DNA of 64,000 bases. Origin: Eopsaltria australis. Taxonomy: Eukaryota > Chordata > Aves > Passeriformes > Petroicidae. Under the pieces are notes generated by a model. It did not search any database, had not been told where the DNA came from, and was given only the letters and a program-made list of their open reading frames with translations. Shown here in pieces: positions 1 through 11,495 of the stretch (position 1 is the stretch's first letter; each line of letters starts with the position of its first letter). Both the position numbers and the translations under genes were made by a program. Where the stretch lies: assembly GCA_034509425.1 (NCBI GenBank), contig JAVTVJ010000012.1:10575001-10639000 (forward strand), given 5' to 3'.

Positions 1-2779
1 AGGCGGGACTCTATTATAGGAGTCATTCTGTAAAAGGAAAATTGTATACTATAATTTTCTGGGCTCTTACGTTACTCTGAAAGAGAAGGAATAAATGGAT
101 GGAAAGCTTATACTGCTTTTTATTATTTCACTTTCATAGTTATCCAGTTGAATGGAAAGCTGCTCATGCAGGCAAGTTCAGCATGTTTGGGCAACCTCTG
201 TTATTATAGAAATGGTGCATGTACAGAACCTAGCAGTTGAAAGCAGCAAGACTGTGTAATCCTGGAAACTGAGACGGTAATAGTTCTTAATATATGATTT
301 TCCAAGAAGAAATAAGCCAAGAGGCACTAGAAATCTGTACACTGGTACACAGATTTGAATTGAGACAGCAGGTGGAGCTGAAGGAGTTGTACTTTTGAAC
401 CACTGCAGAGAGAAGAGAATATGAATGAATCAAAAGAAAAAGAAGTGCAGAGCTTTTGTTATGTTATTAGATAAAGGAAAAATTCCAGTAGGTTACAGTC
501 ATCTTGTCATCTCAAGAAAATGAATTTGTTTAAAATGAACATAAGTCACATGAGAAATTACGAGAAAAAAGTATTCGTCTGTGTTTAAATATTGAGTTGA
601 AGTGGGGTCCCTTTTCCAAAAAAAACTATACATCTGCTGAGTTTTTGTATCAGGATTTTTGCATGTTTTATGGAGAGGCCTTAACTTTTGGGGGTCAGAG
701 TTTTGTTTCTTAATTTTTGTGTTTTACTTTGATTTTAGAAGACATTGTCAGCTAAGAGCTTACAAACTAGATACACATTTTAATTTCTTTCTTTTTCTGT
801 TCATTAGAAAGGTAAGATAAATGTACAAGTAAAGACTTTCAGATAGCATACAGAAGGAATAACCAATTCAGTTTTACACTCAATTTTATGATGGGTTTCA
901 CAGGAATCTCTAGCTGAGGTTATACATTATTTCAGACTTGGCTTCTGGGAATGATGCCAGATAGATTGTTTATGCAGCATGGATCTTTATCCAAGGCATG
1001 CGAGTGCTATTGGTTGAGAAAAATCCAGGTCTCTCCAGTGTAAAGAAACATGAGATGTCAGGTAGCAAGAAAAAAGTATAGGTAAACAGAAGCATAGAAA
1101 TATACTTTTCAAGTATAGAAAATATGCGAGAAAAATTAAACTATATTGAAATGTTTTCAGGATTATGCTCCAACTTTGAAGGTTATTATTTCAGTTTTAT
1201 TTTTTTTTATATAACTACAACTATTCATAAGGAGTAGACCTTAGTCATACATATTTCTAAGGAGAAAAATGAAACTGGTTGGGTTTTTTTTCCTCAGGGA
1301 GGTTTATTTACATTTTTCTAGGTCCATTATTTGAAAAGTTGGTTAAATCTCTTGAGTGCAAAGAAGGTTGCACAGTTATACAGTAATGAAACAAGTAAAT
1401 ATTTACAGCTCTTGATATGCATAAGGATTTTTTTCTTCTTAATATTTGGAATATTAATTTAATTCTGAAACAATTAAACAAAACAGAACACCTGAAAGAA
1501 ATAAAAGGATGAGATGTCCTGATGCAGCAAAGTTAAATAAAGCAGTACTAGACTAATAAAGGTGGTGATGATGTTAGGATGAATAAAGTCAGGGTCAGTG
1601 GACTGTGGCGTTCTAGACTGTAGCTCTGTCTGTAGTAGTAGGAGCTCCTCCAGCTGTTAAAGGAAATCTCTGGCCATTTACCCCCCTATTTGCTGTTACT
1701 GCCTCTCAGTATGTATCTATGACTCGTATCTCCCCACTCATTTATGCCACAAGTTTTACCAGTTTCCTTGGTTGTGGCTGTAGATCTTTTTTACTTCTCA
1801 TAACAGACCAAAGAAAGGAAACTAAAGCAACAAGGGTTTTTTCTCATTCTTGTTGGGAAGTAGATGTGGAGATTCTTTCTCATTCCTGTTAAACAGCAGA
1901 GGATGTCCCATCACCAAACTGAAAAAAAGAAAACTTTATCAGGAACCTCTGAGCTGATGGACTTTCAGATCCTCTGCCTTTTTCTCATCTCAGACAGGAC
2001 TATGGTCCTTGAAAAGAGGGAAAGTGAAACATATGGCAGATCAGATGTTGGGATGATCTGATAAGCGTGCATTCAGCTTTTTGCCATGAACTAAAAGTAG
2101 CTTTTCAAGTGTTATTTTTAGTGAGTTATTTCAAAGGACTTAACTGTTTCAAGTACTGTGCTTTTGTTTGCTTTGCTGTCTGCTGCACACAGTCTACAGT
2201 AGCCCTGTTTGAGATGCTTTATTTTCCAGATGACTCTGGAAGTAAATTCATAACCTAAGTGATTGATCAGCTGATACTGCTCTGATATAATGTATTCAGC
2301 AGGATTAAACTGAACTAATAATTTGAATAAGTGCATTGTAACATTTGTGGAAAAAAAATTTGAAAGACAGTGTTCAAAGTACGTAAGTTGTCAACTAAAA
2401 TGGTAGATTTGAAAAGTTTGAATATATTATAGTCTATATCTTGAAAGCTTTGCAAATTTGAAATTTTCAATTTGTTTGCTCAATTTTTCAAAATGTTTAC
2501 TTTTAAAATGAAAACTTAAATAAGAGAGTTGTAGATGTAGGCACATTACTTTTGAACAGTTCACAATCGCAAAAAGGAAAAATCAGTAAAAAATCTGTTT
2601 GAGACTGTTCGTCTTTATATTGTAGCCTTTCTCAAACATTTTGCTAATGCAGTAACTTAGAGTGTATCATCATTTCAGAACTGGGAATTGATTAGATTAC
2701 ATTCAAATATTGTATTAAGTAGTTTTAAAAAACACCGTAATTTACATTATTTTTCTCTTACCTAATCTTGATCTAAAAG
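1..2779. other. EFCAB11 upstream intron (3' part), nothing recognised
   Basis: This is the intron preceding the first visible exon. It is A+T-rich with scattered short open frames of 60-75 codons that show no recognisable domain. I looked for the preceding EFCAB11 exon, which should end in a phase giving a split codon before the exon at 2780, and did not find it, so it probably lies to the left of the window. A pyrimidine-rich run at about 2748-2760 and a branch-point-like ctaat at 2762-2766 precede the acceptor. Confidence 0.6.
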
Positions 2780-2869
2780 ATAGAGGATTTTTTGCTTTTG
2801 AAGACTTCAAGACAGCTTTCAATTCTGTTTCTCCCAAGTTATCTGAAAAAATCATATTTGAAGCATAAG
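2780..2869 (+). CDS. EFCAB11: EFCAB11 penultimate coding exon, with in-frame stop
   Basis: This exon encodes part of the second half of EFCAB11, a small EF-hand protein presumed to bind calcium. The acceptor is AG at 2778-2779 and the donor is gtaag at 2870-2874. Read from AGA at 2782, the translation runs RGFFAFEDFKTAFNSV and then SPKLSEKIIFEA. It aligns residue for residue with the human RGFLTLEDFKKAF...APKLPERTVLEVF segment as I remember it. The exon starts two bases into a codon (AT after an expected T, giving tyrosine). The oddity is TAA at 2866-2868, where the family has two residues before arginine. The exon is 90 bases, but the phases of its neighbours require 91. One extra T near 2866 would read EALR and join in frame to the last exon. 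So this is either a real one-base deletion or a sequence error. The exon's identity is secure; whether it works is not. Confidence 0.85.
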
Positions 2870-5800
2870 GTAAGATTAACACATTGATCCAAATTCCTGG
2901 ATAGCAGTCTTTTTGTTGTTTCAGTTAATTGAAATTATTAGATTCTATCATGCAGCTGAAGATAAAAGCTTCAGCACCATTACTATTTCAGTGCCTTTAT
3001 TAATAAAGATTATACACAAATTAATGTGTAAATAATGTAATAATTAATATAAATTTTATAAATAGGATTTATAAAAATAATAACTAAATAATAAATATTA
3101 ACAGGTGCAGAATGTAATTTGTTGCCTGTACTGTTTCTTAAGAAGCTTAAAACTATTTGCTTTTACATTTTCCTCCTCTAATCAGGAAATCCATGTTCAA
3201 GAGCTGTCTCAAAAAAATTTAGTTAAATGGATGTGCATATTGCAAGGTAGTAGTGGTGAAATTGACTCAGAAGTCTGGATGTTGAGCTTTATTTAGGGAG
3301 ACAGAGCTAAGACTTTTGTCCTGAATTGATCTGTACAATTGGATTAAGACTGTATGAAAAGAAAGCCATAAGAAATATTTTGGACACAGATATTTGTCAG
3401 AAGTTTCATGTATTTGTGGCACAGAATCTACATTACAATAGATTGCTGTAACAAACAAAGCATATATATTTTCGTATTTGTAAATATATTTCTTGTTCTT
3501 CCCTCTTTTTACCACAGAGATCAAAATTAAATTTTGAGACTGAACATAATTTAAAAGTATTTCTTTTATGTTAAGTAAAACAATGTACAATAGTTAGAAG
3601 ATCTTTAGAGTTTTTAAATGTGATGACTGATCAAATGTGAGTTCTAAAATTATGTGTGTATGCAATTAATTCAGCACGCAGGGATCAGGTCTGTAGAACA
3701 AGAAATTTATGATGGGGACCCAATGCCTGTATTGAGGGGGTTACTTGGCCTAATTCTAGTCTGGTCAACAGACTGAATGATCCCCAGAAGTTGAAGTCCT
3801 TTGGGTGCATGCTGGGAGCATATCCTTCAGTTTTAATTTCATCTGGAAGAAATGCAGTTAGTGTGCTGTGAGCACTGTGATGTTTCCCATAGTACAGTCA
3901 GTGATGAAGACTGGGAAATTCAACTCAAAAAAGCATTCCAAGTCTAAGGTAACATATAGGTAAATATTGAGACAAGGGGAAAAAAGCTTAATTTGTGTAT
4001 TTCAGAGGTCTGTGATATTGTTAAATGAAAGGAATTTTTAATGTTTATTTATAAAATTTTCTCTTTGGTGGAGATGCTGTCTTCAAACCTTGTCAGCTAC
4101 TGGTTCCTTTATTTTGGAATGCATTATTGGATGCATTATTTTCTTGTACTTTAAGTAAAATGTTGCAGAATAAGCAAAGTCTGTGGCTAGTCTCACAAGG
4201 GCAGGAATGGAAGGGAAGTAGGAAAAAAGTTAAGGGCACATTCATAGTACTTAGCCTCTATACTTACCATACAGAGCAGGGAATTTTCTGTTTTGGAGTG
4301 TAATTCTCAACATATTCTGAGATGTAAAATTGAAAACAAGTGTATTCGAGCTATGCTCAACACAAGGAAGGAATAATCCCAGTAATTGATTTGCATGAAG
4401 AATGAAGGGCCCCACCAGAGTCATTTAGCTTTCAGATAAAGTAGACTAGATTTGTAGGTATGCAAAATGCTCATAAGGGCATCCATACATGTTGAACTAA
4501 TTATAATGAACTTGTGGCTTGAAAATTGAATCCTTTTATTTATCATTCATCTATATTCTGTATCATTCATTATTAATATAAAAAAAATCCTGAAATGTTC
4601 AATATAATATAGCAAGAATGTAAAGAATACATTATCCCTCTAACCTACCTGTAAACAGCTGTTATGCTCAGAATCTTTATATGACTACAAAGGAGACCCA
4701 CATAATACTTAAAGCCAATATTTATTTTTACTCTCTACTAAAATCTTCACAATCTAATAAAACAATTATTTTTAGTACAGATTTCATAATTGGAAAGAAA
4801 AGGAAGATAAAATATTATGCAGCAAAATGTCTCAATGCATTTAATTATGTTATGCATCTCCTACTTTCTACCCCTTTCTCTGTAGTTACTCTCTATCTTC
4901 CCCCACTGTCCCTCTCAGTCCTGAAGCTGACAGGTTCATGACAGGCTGACAGGCATAGTAGAGTGAATTACCATTATCTCGACTTCTTCACCAGAAAAAG
5001 TATAATAATCATGTTTTCTTCTCTCTCAAGCATCTACTTTGAGTCATTTAAATATGTTTGCCCACCCAGTTTACACCTTCTTTCTTCTTAGGTCTGCAAG
5101 CCCACATTGCATCCTAAGTTATTATATATGGCATGTATATATTTCAGATATTTGTTGTTTGCTCTGTCACCTATAAAAACACTTTTGTCCAGCTCCTGCA
5201 TCTGCATGTCTTTAACTGACCATTAGTGAGTTTTTTGTCTTGGTCCTCCAGTGTTAACCTGTGCCCTGTATCTTTAACATCCCATGCCTTTACTACTCCC
5301 TGTGCCATGTCTTTACATCTGCTGTCATGCTAGGCCTATATTTCTCTACATTAATGTATCATTTTACATAGAAGAAATTCTTGTTACTACTGTCTGTGTA
5401 AAGCTACGTTTACCCTGTATAAAGTTAAGGAGAACAAATTAGACATAGTCACCCGGTCCTTGAAGGAACTGTTGTAACAGATAAAGCAAGTAGAATCTTC
5501 AGGGCAGGTCAAACAAGTTCATGCAAAGCCAGATATGCCTCAGTCCTTGCAAACTCACTGCAGAGTTTGTGGCCTGTTACTGGTAGTGGCTGTATTGAAT
5601 TAGCTGAAGTTTCTTGAAGACCATATCTAATCTCATCTCATAGTGATAAAATAATATTTAATGGAGAGGTTCTTTCTCCTCGGGGGTTGTTTTCTTACAA
5701 ATGTCAGTAATATACTGCACACAGCTGTTGCTGAAGTTCGGAGAATGTGTACAGGTTTTCAGTTTATATTTGATTGTGTTAACTGACTGTAATCTTGCCT

Positions 5801-7648
5801 GAACAGTAGAGTAACATTTGTTTCTGATCTAATATTGCAGTCATATTCAACAAAATGATCAAGGGTTTATTATGCACCTGGTGTGCACCTGATTAGAATG
5901 TCATTGTACCATAAAAACTCAACATTCCCTACATAGGAGTTGCAGAAGTGCTTGCTAAGGTAAGTGGTGTGATGATATGTTCTTTCATGGTGGGGTTCTC
6001 TGTAATGGGTAGCACACAGAAGAATTGCATACTAGTGCTGCTGATCTTCAAGTAGCTACATGTATATGAAGTGTGTCAAGTCCTTTGCAACAATTATTTG
6101 TGATAAATGGCCGTCTGTAAGTGAACATGTTGTCTTTTTAAAGTGGGATTCAAATTCTTAAAAAGCTATTTTAAGTCCTGTTTTCCTTTTTCGTTGTGAA
6201 TGAGAATGTAATATTTGAATTCTACAATATTATTAATTACAGATGCTGAAAAAATATTTGTCCTAGCTGTAACATTTGCTCAGAAAAATAGTTTATTTGA
6301 ATGCTAAAGCCTCAGAGCACGGTAACGGGTATAGTAACAGAAGTAAGCTGAAAACCAACCACGTGTGAATGGGGATGAACCTATAAATGATGAAAAATGT
6401 CTTACAAACCAAAAGTGGACAGAAAAATCCCATACAGTTTTTAAAGCTAGTAAGCATAACTCAGATCTTAAGGAAGAAAAGAAGGCATTCATGATCGGCT
6501 TTTTATGCTACTGTGCCTTTAGATTGACAGTATCACACAGCAGAGGTATATTAGTACTTTTGTATGTATTGGTACTTTCCATACAAAGAATGACCTAATT
6601 GTCTCATATTTCTTTCATGTAATTATCTAGTAATGGGAAAATAACCTGTTTTTCAGAGCCACCCCATGGAAGAAATCTTATGTCTTTTATGCAAGTTTGA
6701 TTTATAGACATGTACTGCAGAGCACAGTGAATATGAGACATTCATCTTCCTGTGGCTAGTTGCTATGGAAACATAGTACACAGTACAATGTCATTCCAGC
6801 TCTGGTGATGCCTGCAGTAGTTTATCCCTTTGTTGTTCTTGTTTCTTAAGCAGCTGTTGTGCAGCCTTTCATATTATCACACTTCATCACCTATACAAGT
6901 CTTTTCCTTATCTCTTGAGGGCCATATCTAATAGAAAAGATCTCTTTTTTGTCTACCTCTGCACGTCAGTGTATTTTTTTTTTGGTCATGGGTTAAAGGC
7001 TTGTCCAATGCCCAAAAATAATATGCCATTGCCCTAACATTGGTAAAAGAAGACGCAAACCAGACTGCACATCAGAATGTAAAGGACCTGTCTCAGCATC
7101 TTTATTTACCATTTCCTGTCAGGAACTAGGGTTAAGAATTATTTTCTCTAACCAGTATCCCACCCAAGGAAGACAGAAAGGAAAATTAATCAGACTCTTC
7201 TACCTGTCCTTACCTGGTATTTGTGAAGTGGACAAAAATTCAACAACTGTCTTAAAACACCCATTCTGTTTCACCTTTGTGAAGGAGGAATTGGGGAAGG
7301 AAAAGGAAATCCTCATAATTTATCTAAAAAAATACTAAGGGTGTTATGGGGATCAGGAGTCAAATTGAATATTTTTTATATTGAGAGGCTGTACCCTAAC
7401 ATATGTTCTTTTTCAAGGCTATACCTGTTTCATAATTCATTGCACAGGGAAGGAACACATTAATTAAGGGTGTATGTGTCTCAGGTTCTGCATAAGAGGG
7501 GTGATACTTTACAAGAAAACATTGAGTTAACACCTAAAGATAGATACGTCTTTTGGGTAGTAGTAGTGCTAACAAGTTTTGTTTTGCTTTTTCTATCTCT
7601 AACTCTGTTGCCAGTTCTATCATCCAATTACTTAACAGCATTGCTATC
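2870..7648. other. EFCAB11 last intron, first part: no recognised element
   Basis: This is intron sequence. Open frames at 3267-3590 (minus) and 4681-4941 (plus) have low-complexity, intron-like composition and match nothing I know. A 12-bp unit (atgcattattgg) occurs nearly twice at 4119-4142. No transposable element was recognised, though old diverged copies could be missed by eye. Confidence 0.5.
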
Positions 7649-7946
7649 TGTTGTGGGTTGACCCCAGCCAGTGACTTACTGACTGCCCCCACAATGAGGT
7701 GGGGGAGAGAATCAGAAGAGTTGAGAGCAAGAAATCTCATGGGTTGTGATGAGGACACTTTAACGAGTGAAGCAAAGCTGCATATGCAAGCAAAGCAGAA
7801 TACAGAATTTATTCACTATTTCTTATCAGCAGGCAGATGTTTAGCTGCTTCCTGGAGAGCAGCACAGCTAATTGTTACTTGAGAACCACAAACTTCCCTT
7901 CCTTCCTTGTCTGTTCCCCAAACTTTAATTGCTGAGCATGATGTCA
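7649..7946 (-). mobile_element. Solo LTR of an avian endogenous retrovirus, right part (split by a CR1)
   Basis: This is one half of an old LTR oriented on the minus strand. On the plus strand it begins tgttgtgggttgacccc, the reverse complement of the usual 3' terminus of a very common bird LTR group. It continues through the family's characteristic caatgaggtgggggagagaa block. It stops at the CR1 inserted at 7947 and resumes at 8360. No retroviral genes lie beside it, so it is a solo LTR. The flanks ctatc (7644-7648) and ctata (8625-8629) may be a decayed short target-site duplication. Family membership rests on recognition from memory, without a library search. Confidence 0.75.
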
Positions 7947-8359
7947 AAGAATCATAGAATGGTTTAGGATGGAAGGGACCTTTAAGCATCATCTAGTCCA
8001 ACCCCCTGCCTCGGGCAGGGACACCTTCAACTAGACTAGGTTGATCACAGCCTTGAGCATTTCCAGGTGTGGTGGGGCATTTACAGCTTCTCTGAGCAAC
8101 CTGTTCCAGTGTCTCACAACTCTCACTGTAAAAATTCTTCCTTGCAGCAGATCTAAATCTACCCTCTTCTATTTTAAAACTATTGCCCCTATCCTGTCAC
8201 TACAGGGCGTGGTGAAAATGTCTCTCTGTCTTTCTTGTGTGTCCCCTTTATATATTGCTAGGCTGCAAAATTATCTCCCAGGAGCCTTCTCTGGTCTGAA
8301 TGGCCCCAACTCTCTCAGCCTCTTTTTTTCTTACTGCAACAATAGTTATACTATAAGTC
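7947..8359 (-). mobile_element. CR1 LINE, 5'-truncated, inserted into an LTR
   Basis: This is a 3'-terminal CR1 fragment on the minus strand. The plus strand reads agaatcatagaatgg at its left edge, the reverse complement of the diagnostic CR1 3' end. It then follows the standard CR1 3' region (tggaagggacc, ctagtccaaccccctgcc, caacctgttccagtgtctca). It interrupts the LTR at 7649-8628. Flanking copies of a 23-26-bp LTR segment (7922-7946 and 8360-8385) look like an imperfect target-site duplication. It encodes nothing intact. Confidence 0.92.
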
Positions 8360-8628
8360 ACTTTACAGCCTGAGCAATGAATTTCGTATGGTAGGGAACA
8401 TCCCTTTGGTCAGTTTGACTAAGCTCTCCCAGCCATGTCCCTACCCATCTCCAGCCTACTTACTAGGGGAACAAAGTGGGAAAAATAAACACCTGGAGGA
8501 TGTGTCAGCAACTGCTCAGCAGTAGCCAAACGCTTGTATGTTATCAACACTGTTCTAGTCACAGATCCAAAACACAGAACCACTTGTAGTACCGTGAAGA
8601 AAATTCAAACTATCCCAACCAGGTCTAT
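8360..8628 (-). mobile_element. Solo LTR, left part (continuation beyond the CR1)
   Basis: The LTR resumes with gtatggtagggaacatcc and ccctttggtcagtt. These align with the solo LTR at 14939-15459, which reads ctatggtatggaatatcc and ccctttggccagtt. It continues through ttatcaacactgtt and atccaaaacacagaacc to the degraded edge near ccaggt at 8619-8624. Minus orientation, as for the first half. Confidence 0.75.
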
Positions 8629-9979
8629 ACATTACTGCAAATTCAAATTATTCATTAGTTCTAACATTTTTCTAGTAAAAAACATCACTAGCCAAATTCT
8701 GCATACTGTTCCTCTGGAGCAGCAAGCCGTTATATATCTATGTCACATCCAGTGAAAGCATGGATCTTTTACTGTAGATAAATCTGATACCAAATCATCC
8801 TAACAAAAATTTTAAATAGAATTTTTAGTGGATATAACCCAAATCTATCTGTTATCCCAGTCCTACAGAAAATTAATTTAAAAATCTGAACTTTTCTGCT
8901 GATCACTTTTTTTCTGAAGAAAATTTTGCATTAGCACAGGTATGTATTTTTTCAGGTTTGAAAGCAAAACCTAGCATGCAAGTGTTATACAACATGCTAC
9001 ACACATTTATTCCTTCTAAATAGTTCAACATAAATTTTTCTAATTTGGGCAAAATTACTACATGAAAAAATATTTCAATATTTTAAGTTATTAATTTAAC
9101 TTCATATTTAAATTTAAAAATTGTGCTTTTTCTATTTTTGAGGGTATGTTCAAAATTATGCTAGCAAATTTAAATCTGTCACTAGTTCCTACCTCCTAAT
9201 TATCATTCCTGCCTTTCACACTGGCCTTCTTTCGTTGGTCCTTGAGGTTCAGAGTGAATTGTTTTTACACATACTATTCTTATTTAACATGAATCCTTTT
9301 TATTTTGAATTGCTGCAAGTAGAGATATGCACGTGGTCAGTTGCCATAATGCATTCATGAAAATACAACTTATTAAAATATGTTAATGCCATGGGAAGTG
9401 CTTAGCTGGTCATATCCTCAGGACTCTTCTTTCAAGCTATTTTCTTTCAGATGTGATAAAACCATGACTTATAATAAAACTATTAGAATGTGGCAGCTAC
9501 AAAATAGACATCAAAGATTATTTTTTTTATTATGATTAACATCTGTGGTAATAGCAGCACATCTGCCAACATGCCTCAAATGTGAATCAGTTCTTTTAGC
9601 AGTAGCTTATATTTTTTCAGTTTGGTGATGTCTTTATGGGGACTACCCACACAGATGCTGATGATTTTTTAATTGCACTGGATAATGGAAACTGGAAAAA
9701 AGACTGACTCAACCAAACTCATTTCAAATAAACTATTAAACAGCCATTAAATGACAATAGTTTATGTTCATTTTCATCCAAAGCTGGACCTTCTCCCTGA
9801 AGGTAAAATTATTACTTAAACTCTTTCAGAGCATACATTTTATTGAAAGCAAATTTTTCTCCAGAATTAAGAACAAAAGATTTATTTTCAAAATAAACTG
9901 CATCTTCTGTTTAAAGTGCAATTTGTGATTATGCTGATAGACTGAAAACCTCATCTGTTTGGATTTGTTTTACTTTAAT
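8629..9979. other. Intron, no recognised element
   Basis: A+T-rich intron sequence between the split LTR and the long CR1. I see no coding-like frame, no tandem array and no repeat family I can name. Confidence 0.5.
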
Positions 9980-11495
9980 CAATAGAATAGAACAGACATG
10001 CTTAAGGCATCCATCACCTCTCCAGGAAGCTCATTGCAGGGTTTCGCCACCCTCTTGGTGAAGAATGCCCAGTCTAAATGCCCTGATGGAGCTTTGAACC
10101 ATTCAAATGTCCTGTCACTGGATCACAAGGAGAAGAGGTCAGCACCTCCCTCTCCATTTCCCCTCCTCAGAGAATAATGAGGTCATCTTTCAACCTCTTC
10201 TTCTCCAAACCCCACAAGCCCAAAGCCCTTGGCTGTTCCTTACAGGACATTCCTTCCAGCTTTTTTGTCCTCCTCTGGACACATTCAAGGATCTTCACAT
10301 CATTCTAAATTGTGAGGCTGACCTGCACCCAGGACTGAAGGTGAGGCCACACCATGGCTGAGCACAGTGGGATAACCATCTCTACGGAGCAGTTGTTTGT
10401 GCTGGGTTTGATGCACCTCAGGATGGAGTTCACCCTCCTGGCTGCCTGGGCACACGGCTGACTCACACTGAGCTGCTGCTAGCCAGCACCCCCAGATCCC
10501 TCTCTGCAGGGCTGATCTCCAGTCTGTACTAGTGCCTGGCCCTACTCTGTCCTAGTGCAGAATCTGGCATTTTGATATGTTAAATTTCCTCCCATTAGTC
10601 ATTGTCCAAAGCCCAAATCTGTCTAGATCCCTCTGCAATGTCTTCTGTTCCTCAAGAGAGTCAGCATCACCTCCCAGTTTGGTATCATCAGTAAACCTGC
10701 TAGTGGTGCATTCAACTCCTGATTCCAGATCACTGATGAATATATTGAACAGACCTGACCCTAGAATTGAACCTGAGGCACACCACTGGTGACCAGGCAC
10801 CAGCCAGATGCAGCCCCATCCACTAAAACCCTTCAAGGTCAGCCCTTCAGCCACTTCTTCACGCAGTACACAGCAAAACTGCTCCTTCTAAATTGTGAAT
10901 TCCACAGTTGGGCAACTTGTCTGGAAGGAAGCTCTGAGGGACAGTATAAAAGGCTTTATTAAAATCCAGAAAAAGTACATCCACTGCCTCCCCTTCATAC
11001 ACTAGGTGGGTGACCATATCATAGAGGGGCATCAAATCGTTTAAACAAGACTTTCCCCTTGTGAACTTGCACTGACTGTGCCTGATAATTGTGGTATTCT
11101 TTAAATACCTTTCAATATCACCCAGTATGATGATCTCAATAATTTTTTCAAGAACTGAGGTTAGACTAAGTGTAGTTTCCTGCATCTTTCCTCACAGCCT
11201 TTTTATAGATGGGAATAACATTGGCTAGCATTCAGTCAGCAGGGACCTCCCCACACTCCCAAGATCCTTGGCAGATGACAGAATGGGATCCTGCCACGAC
11301 ATCTGCCAGTTCCTTTAGAACTCTGGAATGAATCCCTTCAGGCCCCATGTACCTGTGAACATTCAGCCAATCCCTTACAGTTTGCATGTCCACAAATGGA
11401 AAGTCACTGTTCCCACACCCATGGTCATCTGACTCCAGGGCCTGAGCAGCCCAAGGTCCCCCAGTGTTACTAAAGACTGAGGCAAAAACCCACAG
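9980..11495 (-). mobile_element. CR1 LINE with decayed reverse transcriptase
   Basis: This is the longest CR1 copy here, about 1.5 kb, on the minus strand, lacking its 5' half (no endonuclease domain). Three minus-strand frames carry the reverse transcriptase in order. 11232-11522 has MGPEGIHSRVLKELADV. 10859-11185 has TSVLEKIIEIIILGDI and then DVLFLDFNKAF. 10552-10854 has GSILGSGLFNIFISDLESG and then FTDDTKLGG. The catalytic (F/Y)ADD of the family reads FTDD here. The frames are broken relative to each other by frameshifts, so the copy is dead. The 5' boundary, near 11495, follows a gtgttactaaagactgaggc block usual in CR1. The 3' end near 9980 is diverged (aatagaatagaacag). CR1 elements copy themselves by target-primed reverse transcription and are the main LINE of bird genomes. 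Confidence 0.92.
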
